Assembly: GCA_023213395.1 (NCBI GenBank)
Contig: CM041465.1
Coordinates: forward strand, 115,699,741 to 115,763,740
DNA from: Cycas panzhihuaensis
Lineage: Eukaryota; Cycadophyta
Reading direction: 5' to 3'
DNA: 64,000 bases
Shown one piece after another: positions 23,761-34,530 of the stretch (position 1 is its first letter; each line of letters begins with the position of its first letter). The notes under the pieces are model-generated. The model was given only the letters and a program-made list of their open reading frames with translations, was not told where the DNA came from and made no database searches. The translations under genes were made by a program, and so were the position numbers.

Positions 23761-24902
23761 CTACTTTTCTACCAAGTGGTAGATTAATGAGCTCCCATGT
23801 ACCATTCTTGATAAGAGATTGGTACTCTTTATTCATGGAGTTTCTCCAAGCTATATGCTTTACAGTTTCTTGGTATGTTAAGGGGTCTTCATTAAGAGTA
23901 AGGTGTAATTCTATTGGTTTAAGCTCAGTATATAATGATTCCTACATCCTTTCTCTATGGGCACTTTGAGTACTAGTTTTACCCACCTCATCTAGTCATA
24001 TATCCTTATTGAGCTAGCGAGCTTCTTGAGATCCTTGAGTTGGGAATGATATCCTCATTTCCCCAACTTCTTGGTTCTTATCATGTTCGTTAAAATGATT
24101 ATTTTGTGAGGAGGATGTTGATGTGCCTAAGGAAGATGGTCCTTCTACCATTGTTTTGTCTTTGTCAACTAAAGGTGGAGAGGATGGTTCTTCTATAATG
24201 GCTTTGCCTTTGTCAACTCTGTTATCTTCAAAAGATGGTGCTAGATGTGCACTCATTTGTTCAGAGTCACAACTTATATCCTCCAAGGCTCTATTGTCAG
24301 CTTCCAACATTTGGAGTAATTTATATTTGTTCCCCCCCCCCAAATTTTAGAATCTGAACATCATACTTGATAACATTATTATAGTGGCGTGAGGGTACTA
24401 TGGAGTCTAATTTAAGTAATTGATCCTCTATCTTCGCAAAAACAACATCTCTAGTAACGATGATTTTTTGTTGTGAAGGTATGAAGACCTTACACCCTTT
24501 CTTATCCATAGGGTATCTAACAAAGATGCCTTTAAGTGCCCTTGGCTAGAGTTTATTTCAATTTGTGTCCAGAATATGGGCATAGTATGTAGAGCTAAAA
24601 ATTCTAAAGTAGTGAACAATGGGGGCTTGTCCTGACCACTTTTTATTAGGTGATTGTACTTTCTTTGATGGGCTAACATCATTGATATAATAAATGACTG
24701 TCTAGATTACTTCAGCCCATAGATAGGTAGGTATAATTTTATATATTAACATAGCATGAGCCATGTTCATGATTGTCCTATTCATGTGCTCGACAACTCC
24801 ATTTTATTGTGGGGTACTTACTACTATTGTTTGATGTTTGATGCCATTGTCTCGAAGGCAGCTTTCAAACTCATGTGAGGTATATTCACTACCATTATCA
24901 AT
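23761..24902 (-). pseudogene. C2 integrase C-terminal part and linker to RT
   Basis: 24014-24343 is a Ser/acid-rich linker (109 aa) aligning with C1 6378-6602. 24321-24509 and 24428-24682 hold the post-core blocks GCKVFIPSQQKIIVTRD and LDTLWIRK. Frames overlap around a frameshift near 24430-24510. A run of ten C (about 24333-24342) lies at the end of the linker frame. Confidence 0.75.
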
Positions 24903-25457
24903 TCAAAGACATTTCAGTTGATAACCTGACTCTTTTTTAGTGAGGGCTTTGAATTCCTTAAATATACAGAATGCTTCATCTTTCTTGTGTAGAAAAGCTA
25001 CCCATACTTTTCTACTAAAATCATTAATGAAAGTGATGTAATATAGCTTGCCCTTTAGTGAAGGAATGGGCATTGGCCCACACAAATTAGAGTGTACTAA
25101 TTGTAATGGATGGCTCAATTTCTACTGACTTTTTGGAAAGGGTTGTGAATGAGATCTGGCAATGATATAAGCTTCACATTTAAAGGGCTTAGAGGAAAAC
25201 TTTGGAAGGTTTAGAAGAGTGTTAGAAAGATCTCTAAGTTTATCAATATGAACATGGCCCATGTGAGCATGCCAAAGATCTTCTGGTGACAACATTGGAT
25301 GGATCAAGATGGAATTAAATGTAAATTCTTCACTAACACAAGGGCTTTGGGCACAATGGGCTTTAGAAAATGGAGAGTCATTTAGTTAAAAGACTTTGCC
25401 AGAGAGATGTCCAGTCAAAACCACCTGATTAGTTGGAGGGTGAATGACCTTAACAGT
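24903..25457 (-). pseudogene. C2 integrase core and pre-integrase domain
   Basis: 24903-25118 reads LVHSNLCGPMPIPSLKGKLY and INDFSRKVWVAFLHKKDEAF, the integrase core; the first catalytic Asp (usual HSD) is Asn. Upstream, 25122-25307 holds the zinc-binding region with LWHAHMGHVHIDKLRDL. The second Asp region (DNG, with stop) lies just 3' at 24880-24900. Confidence 0.8.
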
Positions 25458-25834
25458 CTAGTTATTTATGGTTACACTCAGATCAAATCCACAAGAAACA
25501 AGTGTGGATAAAGAGAGTAGGTTTTGTTTGAGATTGGGTATGTATAAGACATCAAGCAATATATAATCTTCTAAGCCTAGGAGTTTTAGGTGAATGTTGC
25601 TAATTCCTTCAATAGGTTGTTGTGATTTATCAGCCATATGAACAACTCTATGAACATTTGAGTCAAATGTTTCATATAGACTATGATTGTGTGTCATATG
25701 TTGAGTTGCTGCTATGTCCATGATCCACTGTCTATCGATTGAAGCCACACTATTGGCAATTCCAATAGGGCTTGGCATTGGTGAAAGGAATTCACAAGTG
25801 ATATATCCACACTGAGCTTCAAAGTATCTCTTTG
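25458..25834 (-). pseudogene. C2 aspartic protease
   Basis: 106-aa open frame. RQWIMDIAATQHMTHNHSLY at residues 16-35 is the active-site block, with D-T-G changed to D-I-A. LDVLYIPNLKQNLLSLSTLV follows. Just upstream on this strand (25801-25834) is the gag-PR boundary, cut by T2. Confidence 0.85.
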
Positions 25835-25839
25835 GTTGG

Positions 25840-28567
25840 TGGACGCACGTCTACGGGATAGCTACCTAACTAAATAGGAATGGTAAGAGTGGTGGATAAT
25901 GTGATTAGAGAAGGGACCTATAAGTAGGGTAAATACCCTGTAGGGCGCCCCATGTGTCAGAGCATGAGTTCGAGACCTGTAATGGAATATAGCTACTAAA
26001 GGGTGATCCCCCCACTTCGAACAAGAGGTGAGGAGGCGTAGGGTTAGCCTAGGTTGACCTAAGGGAAGGATTCTCCCACCCTTGGATAGCCGGAAGGGGA
26101 CGGGAAGGGACCTTCAAGGGTTTCCCTAGAACAATGGGAAACAAGGAAGGATAGGTGAGCAGGTAGCCTATAGACAGGGTCACCTTGGTTATCCAACAAA
26201 GCAGGGAACCAAGGGAAAATAAGAGGGATGACCCAAGGAGGTGGGACAATGTATGTCTAAATAAACTGACCAAATACACAAATAACAAGGAGGGAAGGAA
26301 GCTTGTACAGCGAAAGGGAGGGAAAGGCGAGAGGGAAGGTTTCCTAAGACCTTTTCCTATAGCTAAAGAAGATGCAAGCAATAAAGTAAATAAAGCATGA
26401 ACCAAAAGCAAAGTTGATTTCCTTTCGATTTCCAATGAATTAATTACTACTATGTAAAGGAAATTTAAAAGGAAAAAGGTGATAGAGTGAAGTGAAGGCG
26501 TGTACCTAGAACGAAAGCGTGTCATGATGGTGGCGCTCCCAAGGGACACCCAAAACTACTCCACAAGGTGCGGCCAACATGAAGTGTCATGGCGGATCGA
26601 AATGAGGGGCTCCCTTACCTTCCCTAGAAAAATACTAAAGTACAAAACCAAGGAAAGAAAGAGACCAAATACTGGTAATAAATGAAATATGAGAGTACAA
26701 TATGCATGGAAGCACTTACTGGCAAAGGGACAAATGGAGAAAGGTCCTTTGCGCTCTCTAAGTACCTGCAAGTAAATGACAACCTCCCCCCCTTTCTGGA
26801 GAAAGGGTACTAACATGCAATGGCAAGATCCTAATAATACACATTTATGGAAAACAAATATAAACTTAAACACGTATGAGTGAGCATTAACACAATGATG
26901 ATAATATGTAAAGGAGGACAACCAAAGTAAATGGAAAGTAACTAGTAAGCCTCGGAGTGGCCCACCTCCTACAAAGAACAACCTCGACCTCCCCTAAAAG
27001 CCACAAGGCAGCGAGGGCAAGGCTAAGAAAGATGGCTGGAAATACTAGCAAGAGAGTTAAAAGGAGCCAAAGAAGACCTACGGCAAGCCAAGGTGCTATG
27101 AAGAGCAAACTGGGCTTCTAGGAAAAGAGTTGGGCAAAGAATAAGCGGTTGAGACTTACGTGAGTTGCCCGGACCTAAGCACAAGACTTCAAACCAGTGC
27201 TACAATGTGTGACAACACTGATTTCAGCGGCTAAGGAAGGCCCAACAAACCCTTGTTTGAGTGCCAAGGACAGCACGGGCAAGAGGGAAGGCTTAGGGGG
27301 CTAAAAGCTGCTTGAGGAGCATGGAAGGTGGTACAGAATCTACCCAGCTCTCTCCCAAACCCTATGCAACCCCTCTATACCGCTACCTTGAGCAATACAT
27401 ATAGGCAAGGAGGCATTAACAACAGGAGTAAAACAGTCCAATACAAAAAGGAAAATAACCTTCACAAACCCAAGCAAGAGGACAAGCAAGGTAGAGCATC
27501 AATTGCATAAGAAAATAAGTCAAATCAATTAATACCTGAGGAGAGGAGGTGAGGCTCTTGCCTCAGTCAAGGGCTAGTAAGAAGAGGCTAAGGAATCAGC
27601 CTAGAAACTGTGGTGTAGTAGGTTTGGAACCCTGCTAATGGAGTTGGAGGAAGAACACCTACACTTGGAACGCTTGATGGCTGCCCGGGGTAAGAATCCG
27701 ATGAGATCTCTCCAAAGGGGCCCTCTCCAAGGTGTGTGAAGGGCTGGGAAGATGTCCTAGCTACATTAAAGGAGAGCTAGGTGCTGGAGGAGAGGCGCAA
27801 GGCTTCTAGCACCAGTAGGGTAGCAGAGAATAACAGAGCACGCGGTGGTTTCCTTGAAGAGCAATCCAAAAATAAGCCAAAAGTTCTAAAAAATGAGTAA
27901 ATGATGACTTAAATACCTAACCCAAACCCTAAAGTGAGCGACTAGGGCATAGTTGGTAGCAAGTTAAGTCACAAGACATGTGGCAATTTTACAATAAATG
28001 CGAAAATGCCATGGCAGATTTTTTAAAAATAAATTAGAACAGTCATACCGCTGCAAAATCTACGGTACCATAGATTTTCTGACGGTACCATGAAAATCAT
28101 GGCGGTATTAGCCTAGAGGCAAAACTAGGCCTGGCTAGCCAGTCTAGGCTGTGGGCAAATGACAAAAAGGGCCAATGGGGGGCTGAGACATCTACCCGAG
28201 GGTAAACAAGCCAACAAACAGGTCCAAAAGAGCAAAAATATGATTCAAATAATGTGGCAAGTCAACCAAACAATGACGGGTCATCACACAGGTAGAGGTG
28301 GCACAAGTCAAGTGGATCTTGGAGTGAGGAGGGCAGAATGCAGGAAGTGGAGTGGCCACAAGGGTACCACACTTACTGGGAGTGTGCCCCTACTATAGTC
28401 GTCATAGGCTAAAATAAGTGTAGATGAAGACAAAAGCATCTACAAGGCCACAAACATATAGACATACAAGCAAACACTCATCAAAAGAAAGCGATGATAA
28501 GGTGAGAAACATACTTGCACTTACCTGAGTTCATAATTTCATATCCATTCCCGGAAGTCAGGAAACA
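25840..28567 (-). repeat. T2 3' LTR
   Basis: 2728 bp. In + orientation it runs from TGGACGCACGTC to GGAAACA, so the element strand has TG...CA ends. It pairs with 39977-42705. In the first ~183 aligned bases I count 24 differences, all but one transitions; later parts look closer. Open frames such as 26049-26549 recur in the other LTR only because the LTR is duplicated and match no known protein. Confidence 0.93.
28045..28108. repeat. GGTACC hairpin module in T2 3' LTR
   Basis: Two GGTACC cores (28064-28069, 28084-28089). The first has arms AAAATCTAC / ATAGATTTT, and the module is enclosed by perfect outer arms ATACCGC (28045-28051) and GCGGTAT (28102-28108). The counterpart is at 42183-42247. 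Confidence 0.8.
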
Positions 28568-28978
28568 TTGCCCCCTTGGCAGCAGACCTCGTCGCTCAGA
28601 AGCCTGGTGCGATGGCGAATGCTAGCAACACAACTTTCAGTACCACATGTGTATATAGATATATCAATCAAGATCATAACAGTAGGCAAGGGTGCCAGTG
28701 AGTGTCATGGCAGAATACGTGGATATAAAAGTGGCGGTGGAGACAACATAGGGGCTGCCTATGAGCCACCTGAGAACCGACTAGGAAAATGAAAAAGGCG
28801 AGGGGGCTACCCCCACCACAAAAGATGCAGAAGGACATGCATAATCAAGTAAAGAGTAAGGAAGGGGTAGGTGCCATAGTTTTACCTCATTAACGGCCAG
28901 GTTTTGGAGGTGCAAATGAGTTGTAAAGCAAAGTGTAAGACGACTTGGGGCTTGGGCGACAAGGGGGCCAGACAAGCC
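28568..28978 (-). other. T2 region between aRH and 3' LTR
   Basis: About 400 bases with no convincing gene. The last bases before the LTR on the element strand, rc of 28568-28580, read GCCAAGGGGGCAA, a polypurine tract like T1's AAGGGGGCAG at 63808-63817. Confidence 0.6.
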
Positions 28979-29440
28979 TCAGGGATGGTCAGCAAGGAGT
29001 GGAAGGTGACGCTCAAGGATGAGGTAAACGAGACTATTTGCCTCAATGTTGAGGGCCTGAGGGATATGCTGGATATCGATAGAAGAGAAGCGGGCCAGGA
29101 AAGACCTGGCGGCAGAAGCAAGAGTCCTCAAGTGAGGGCATTGCACCTGGTAAACCTGGGTGAGATGGGACACCACAACTTGAGAGTCGCAAAGCAAAAT
29201 GATGGGTCTATGATGGAAACTAAGAGCATCAGTAAGGGCTTCAATCACAGTTATATACTCAGCTTCGTTATTAGTAGCCTCTAGGAGGAAGATCCTAGAG
29301 CGGAGTAGATCGTGTCCAGAAGGGTTGCAAAGAATCCATGCAGCGGTAGAAGGTCCAGGGTTCTGTGACCTGGATTGGTAAAAATGTAGATGGACATGGG
29401 TGACACAAAAGTCCTGGTAGTCAATAAATAATGAGAGCAA
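28979..29440 (-). pseudogene. T2 archaeal-type RNase H (aRH), detached 3' gene
   Basis: The - strand frame of 153 aa matches RNase HI of the archaeal/plant type found as a second RNase H in Tat elements. Blocks: NPGPSTAAWIL; LEATNNEAEYITVIEAL with the catalytic Glu; LLCDSQVVVSHL with the catalytic Asp; and IQHIPQALNIEANSL at the end, where the usual A-D-x-L has Asn. The first catalytic Asp, expected before the NPGPST block, is not in this frame. In the neighbouring frame the segment reads IFTNPG, as T1 reads IFTNRG, so Asn replaces Asp in both. It lies ~4 kb from the integrase, beyond the PMD gene. Confidence 0.85.
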
Positions 29441-29916
29441 TACTCAAAAGGCAAGCAAAAAGCAGCCGTGTAGGGTAGGAGGACCTAGCAATGAGATTAC
29501 CCAGGGCGAGAGCAAGTGGTCTGATCACCGTTAGAGAGTGGTCAGAGGAAAAAGCCTCTTAGGGCGCCAAAAGGTCGTTTCAGAAAGCGAAACATGCCCC
29601 CAGGTGGGGAAGCATCCCCTTTGGGGACCCCAAGAGTGAGAAAGGATTGCGAAAACGAGTCCAAGGTGATGAAACAAGCCAAACGAGTATAAACTCAGGC
29701 ATGCACGGGAGTGGCATGTAAAACGAGATGGAAGGGCCCAGGGAAAAAGTGCAAAAATGAGGCACCATAAATGCACCCGCGAGACAATGCAAGAAGGGTG
29801 TTAAGAGAGCACAATGGGTGACAGGGCCATAAGGCAAAGGTAATTAGGGAAACGGGATGGTCCCAACGACTGTCGCGGAGCCAAAAATAGAAGAAGTGCC
29901 TGTTGGGGCCCCCGCC
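29441..29916. promoter_or_regulatory. Divergent intergenic region between aRH (-) and PMD gene (+) in T2
   Basis: Roughly 480 bases between the two gene 5' ends. A GTTTATACTC-type element on the - strand (near 29690) has a counterpart on the + strand of T1 near 62549. No long protein-like frame was found. Possible bidirectional promoter; this is inference. Confidence 0.4.
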
Positions 29917-29923
29917 TATATAA
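29917..29923 (+). promoter_or_regulatory. Candidate TATA box of the antisense PMD gene (T2)
   Basis: TATATAA inside GCCTATATAAGG, about 670 bases before the PMD exon acceptor at 30585. T1 has TATATAA on its - strand at 62329-62335, about 685 bases before its acceptor, and the sequences downstream of both boxes are alignable. Confidence 0.55.
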
Positions 29924-30351
29924 GGAAATCAAATGGAAAATGGATTCAATTTCACCACCTCTCGTGAGAAACTAGAGCCATTCCCTTACACAACGGAGCG
30001 CTGCCCAACTTCGGAGGCACATAGGGAGAGATCATACCATTGGATTGTAAAGCAGAGAGAGCCAACGAGATCGGTAGGATGAGATGGCGACAACGAAACC
30101 AGACCCAGTGAGTGGATATCACTAAACCCAACCCATTTCGAAGTTTGAATTTCATTGGTTTTTAATAGTTTTTATGTGATTTTAGTACCCCTTATGGGCA
30201 ACCAAAGGCCTCTCGGAGTCTGAATCGAACCTAGAAAGAGGCGAGGACCTGGGCATTAGGGAGCCCTAGTCCCGGTAGGCCCCACGGGGTCCACCAGAAG
30301 AAATTTTTTGGTTTTCAGGGCAGAAATCCTCCCTTTTTGGGGGTCACCGTT

Positions 30352-30455
30352 CGTACCACGGCAATGATCGTAGTGCCGCGATCATTACCGCAGGACCCAA
30401 TCGTCGCGAGACCCAACCTGAACTTAGTGGTACCACTAAGTTCAGTGCGGTATGA
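30352..30455. repeat. Palindromic module upstream of the PMD exon (T2)
   Basis: It holds two inverted repeats. One has arms AATGATCG/CGATCATT around a GTGCCG core (30363-30386). The other is a perfect 28-bp palindrome with GGTACC at its centre (30418-30445). The module is enclosed by CGTACCAC (30352) and GTGCGGTATG (to 30455), like the outer arms of the LTR modules. Confidence 0.8.
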
Positions 30456-30585
30456 AGATAAGAAAGGGGAAAAAAGGACAAAAGGGCCCAAAGAGCCCCA
30501 AATCACAGACAGAGAGAGTTGAGAGAGAGCAAGGAGTGATGATAACTGACATGAAGCTAACTTTGATTGTTTTTGATGTGGATAG

Positions 30586-31787
30586 GCTATCATCGCGATA
30601 GATAACCGTGAGAACATAGGTATGGCCATGTTGAGTTACATGGAGATGGCGTCACAGGAGGATAGGGAGATCCTACAGAGGTGTGGTCTATACAAGGCCC
30701 TCAAGACACCTCAGTATGCATCAGATCAGAGGTTGCTGGTTGACATTGTATCCCATTGGGATAGGAGGAGACATGTCTTCCACCTACCTTAGGTAGGTGA
30801 CGTGACGGTTACGTCGAGAGACATCTGGCAGATACTAGGAGTACCGGCGACAGGGAGACCGGTGAGACTGGGGATGCTGCCCAGCACCGAGGTAGCACAT
30901 AGGGAGGTAGCCATGTTCTTCACAGGAGTTGATAGGTGGGAGCGGAGGGGAGCTCCCCTCTAGACCATACTAATGTCAAGGATTCCTCAGGTGAGGAAGT
31001 TGGTTATACTATTCATTCTATTCCAGATTTCCTAGAAACAGAACTATAGGGAGATACCGGGTGGATGGTTGGATGCAGTTCACCACTGGCGAGAGGATGG
31101 ACTGGGCAACCTTGATAGTGGTGAACCTCGTCGCCCAACTAGACACTATCAGGATGACCAGTTGAAGGGGGTTGTCATATAGCATACGACTATAATGTTG
31201 GTTCTTTGATCATTTTACGGCAGTGGCACCAGCAGGGGGACCACACCCCATCACAGAGCGGGCCCTAATGGTCCATAGGTGGTAGACTCAGTTGAGAGGG
31301 ATAGAGGACCAGGCTCAAGTCCGACGATTGGTGGAGGCGACATCACTGGACCTCCTCACCCTACCAGACTATGTGGCAGAGCCCTATAGGATGGTGAGGT
31401 GGGATAGTGATGATGAGGCGGGCAGAGCAACAGCGCCCGCAGATGGTGATGATGGCGATGATAGAGATGATGGAGGAGATGGGGCTGGCTCGTCATGACC
31501 TGTAGGAGAGGCAGGTCCTTCAGGGATAGCGGGAAGAGCAAAGGGTCCATCTGGGGCTGCCAAAAGAGAGGTAAACCCATCAAGAGCACAGGACGAGAGC
31601 AGGGGGCCCGTGACCAGGGCCCGCAGGCTACATATTATAAGGGGATCCAGAGGGATGAGAGTTGAGCCGGTCCCTACAAGGAGGGAGGCCCAGACAGAGG
31701 AGGTGCCCAAGGATGAGGCACCCGCAGCTGGCGAAGAGCCAGGAGGTGAGGATGCTGCACGACCAGAGGAGCCGGCGACCACAGCAG
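30586..31787 (+). pseudogene. Antisense plant mobile domain (PMD) gene, main exon (T2)
   Basis: On the strand opposite to gag-pol, the frame from 30586 reads AIIAIDNRENIG, then M at 30622. CGLYKALKTPQYASDQ and LLVDIVSHWDRRRHVFHLP follow, then VTSRDIWQILGVPATGRPV. This is the pattern of the plant mobile domain (PF10536-like, as in MAIL1-type proteins and some transposases). In-frame TAGs lie after HLP, APL and QIS, and a frameshift lies near 31065. From 31077 the frame reads WATLIVVNLVAQLDTIR, then GIEDQAQVRRLVEATSLDLL. An acidic Gly/Asp-rich tail runs to a GT donor at 31788. AG at 30584-30585 after a T-rich stretch is a likely acceptor, and T1 has an equivalent one. Confidence 0.8.
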
Positions 31788-31898
31788 GTGAGACCTAACC
31801 TTTTCCTGAGTTGTTTGGCATCCAGACAGATATTTGACTTGGTTTGATCATGGTATATGGTGAGATATATACTGACACATGGCATGTTGCATTGGCAG
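31788..31898 (+). other. Predicted GT-AG intron in the T2 PMD gene
   Basis: 111 bp from CAG|GTGAGACC to TTGGCAG|GTGC. It contains an in-frame TAA and splits a Gly codon (phase 1). T1 has an intron at the same place (60268-60391) with donor GTGAGATA and acceptor TTGACAG, although the intron bodies differ. Conservation of both splice sites supports a real intron. Confidence 0.75.
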
Positions 31899-32326
31899 GT
31901 GCAGCAGAGATCCAGAGACTGATAGAGGCTATGGTGAGGGAGATATTCCCTCAGGTATATATAGAGGGGCAACTGCCCATCCAGACAGGAGACAAGCCTA
32001 AAGCGGCAGGTGCCCACATGGAGGCATTCATCCCGTTGGTGAGGGCGAGAGACATATGGGCCGCAGAGTCCCAATAGCACGTGACATTCCAAGGACAGCT
32101 GCAGTAGGAGTGAGATGAGGCAAGGCGCGAGAGGGATGAGCTACGTAGACGGGTGCAGGCTCTAGAGGCACATGGCAAAGTAGGCAGAGATACTGAGAGC
32201 AAAGTCCAGATAGCGATACTCACAGAGCGCCTCAGAGTCACGGAGGAGGGACTCCGAGGAGAGAGGGATCGTATCCAGGCTCGATACGATCAGCTGGTGG
32301 CACAAATGGTGTCGAAGTCAAGATAG
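31899..32326 (+). pseudogene. PMD gene, 3' exon with coiled-coil tail (T2)
   Basis: Reads AAEIQRLIEAMVREIFPQV, then a charged Arg/Glu heptad-like segment (DEARRERDELRRRVQALEA, 32115-32170) that is probably a coiled coil. Stops: TAG near 32078, TAG and TGA near 32107. The frame ends at TAG 32324; if that is also a decayed Gln codon, it continues to about 32488 (GVRR and two stops). T1 has the same exon at 59640-60267 and, truncated, near 52100-52880. Confidence 0.75.
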
Positions 32327-32489
32327 AGCAGGACATATACCCACACAGTGGCGATGACCCTAAGACGACCACGGGATGAGGGGAGCGAGGCAGGTAGCTC
32401 GCAGAGGCCCAAGAGGAGCCTCGGAGGGATGTGGTCCCTAGGAGAGGGATCACACAGACCGGGAGATGGTACCCCAGGAGTGAGGCGGT

Positions 32490-33130
32490 AGTAGAGTAGG
32501 AGATGTATATATGATTTTGATAGGGGAAAGCACGGGCCTCCAGGGGCTCATATATAGGATCATATGATTGTACCCCCTGCAAGGACACCGACTTCCCATA
32601 TGTATGATGTAACATGATTTTTGGATGTATATATATATGGGGTAATTGGAACCCCATTTGGACATGAGATGTTGTGTATATATCATGTGTGGATAACATG
32701 TATGTTTATTTTGTATGTTGTAAATATTAAGTTATGAATATTTTATGTTGTGAATATTTTATTGTATGATGTACACGTTCCGTTCCATGTATGGATATAT
32801 GTCTAACAGGAGCACACACCCACGTCGTGAGTGGAGATGACAAAGAGGTGTGAGGTTAGAAGATAGAGCGACATACACATTTACGAAAGAGCATAGTGGA
32901 ATATGTGAAGGAAACGATAGGCAAGAGAGAGGAGCACCGATGCTCCAAAGCGTCATCCCAGTTGGGGAATGCCCAAGCAGGAAGACAAAGGTTCCCGAGA
33001 GGGTACGAGAATGTGGGTTCCATAGAAGGAACCAAAAAGAAGAGGAAGGATCCATCCTAAATTGCCATTCTACCCATGGTTGGGAAGAATGGGAACAACC
33101 TAAGATGGTAGTTTAGGCTCATTTCAGAGC
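32490..33130. other. Convergent 3' region between PMD gene and integrase (T2)
   Basis: Noncoding stretch where the antisense gene (+) and the integrase end (-) face each other. Parts align with T1 51560-52110 and 58880-59420. An AT-rich ATGT/TATG stretch lies at 32690-32770. No gene recognised. Confidence 0.6.
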
Positions 33131-34530
33131 AAGGCGAAGGGATCGCTGAAAGATCATACATAAAATTTTTTAAGGAATTTCCTGTTAATAGCTTTCTCAA
33201 ATTCAAGCCCTTCTAGGATGGCTATCCTATAAGCACCATTACCGAGGGATTCGATAATGACGAAAGGACCAACCCATCAGGGTTTGAACTTGGTCAAACG
33301 ATCATGGAGATACTCGAGCTTGAGGACGTGATCCCCAAGGAACAAAGGATGATAGCGAAGGTGTTTATCGTAGGTCCTTTGTGAGTGAGCTTTGGATGCC
33401 AGATTAGCCTAATAAGCAGCTAAGCGTCTCTCATCTAAAGCCTCGAGGTCCAGAAGGTGAGCCTGGCGGATCGACTCTTCGTCGATGAGATCTCAAAGGG
33501 AGACTCACAAGGAAGGAATCTCCACCTCTTGTGGGAGTACCACCTTAGTACCATAGACCAGGGAGAATGGGGTCATTCCCGTGGTAGAACGGATAGAGGT
33601 GCGGTAAGCCCACAAAGTGGAGGACAGCTAAAGGTGCCAATCCTTTTGGGACTAAGCAACGGTTTTCTTGAGAATGTTGATGAGAGTCTTATTGAAAGAC
33701 TCCACTTAGCTATTTGCCTGAGGGTAGTAAGGGGAGGAAGTCTTGTGAGAAATTTTAAACTTCTCACAAAGCTCTTCCATCTCCTTATTACAGAAAGGAG
33801 TTCCATTGTCAGTGATTAGGACGTCCAAAATTCCAAAATGGCAAATGATATGCTGGTAAATGAATGTGGCTATTGTTTTACTAGGGGTAGTGATCAAGGG
33901 GATGGCCTCTTCCCATTTAGTGAAATACTCCATGGCAGTCAAGATAAACTTATACTGCGACAACGAAGGTGGAGAGATAGCCCCAATGAGGTCTAGTCCC
34001 CACTGAGCAAAAGGCCAAGGTGAAACAATGGGATGTAGGGCCTCGGAAGGCACATGGGAGATGTTGGCGTATTCCTAACATCGTTGACATCTCAGAGCAA
34101 AGGCATGAGCGTCCTTGAAAAGGGACGACCAGAAATAACCCATGCGAAGGATCCTCTGAGCCATAGACTAGCCCCCAAAGTGACCTCCATAAATATCATG
34201 GTGGCATTCACAAAGTACTTGGTCGGCTTCATCAGCAGTGATGTAGCAGAGGAGGATCCCATCGAAGGACCTCTTGTACAATACCTCATCCATGAGGAGG
34301 TATTACCTAGCAGAAGTCTGGATACGAGATCTAACTTTACTACTGGCATCGAGGCGGTATTGTTGCTATGTAAGATACCGCACTATATCACCATACCACT
34401 CACTGTCAATGAGTGGATAGGGAGAGACCCCCTGAATCGTCAGGATAGACTTATCGGGGAGAGAGTCATCGACGGGGGCACCAAAGGAGTTAGGGATAGG
34501 GGCATCTGCAAGTTGCTCAGCTACTACCAT
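33131..34530 (-). pseudogene. T2 integrase
   Basis: On the - strand: HHCC zinc finger with HHDIYGGH near 34180-34204 and CQRC near 34075-34090. Catalytic core D at WGLDLIGAI (33984-34005), second D at LITDNGTPF (33794-33820), and E at VESFNKTL (33681-33707). All three acidic residues are present, with stops only where Gln is usual. The C-terminal part continues to about 33145. It follows RNase H directly, with no aRH between. Confidence 0.88.

Noticed and set aside
25950-25985. tRNA-like B-box (GAGTTCGAGACC) in the T2 LTR
   Set aside because: No A-box or cloverleaf partner at the right distance, and the other LTR copy has lost the motif. Chance similarity.
26049-26549. 166-aa hydrophobic frame in the T2 3' LTR, repeated as 172 aa at 40042-40560
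   Set aside because: The two copies are the same LTR segment, so repetition is automatic. No known domain, and the frame is antisense-like noise in a compositionally skewed LTR.
31384-32699. Long - strand frames (31384-31782, 31628-32092, 32238-32699)
   Set aside because: They are shadows of the + strand PMD exons, which have domain similarity, conserved splice sites and a homologue in T1.
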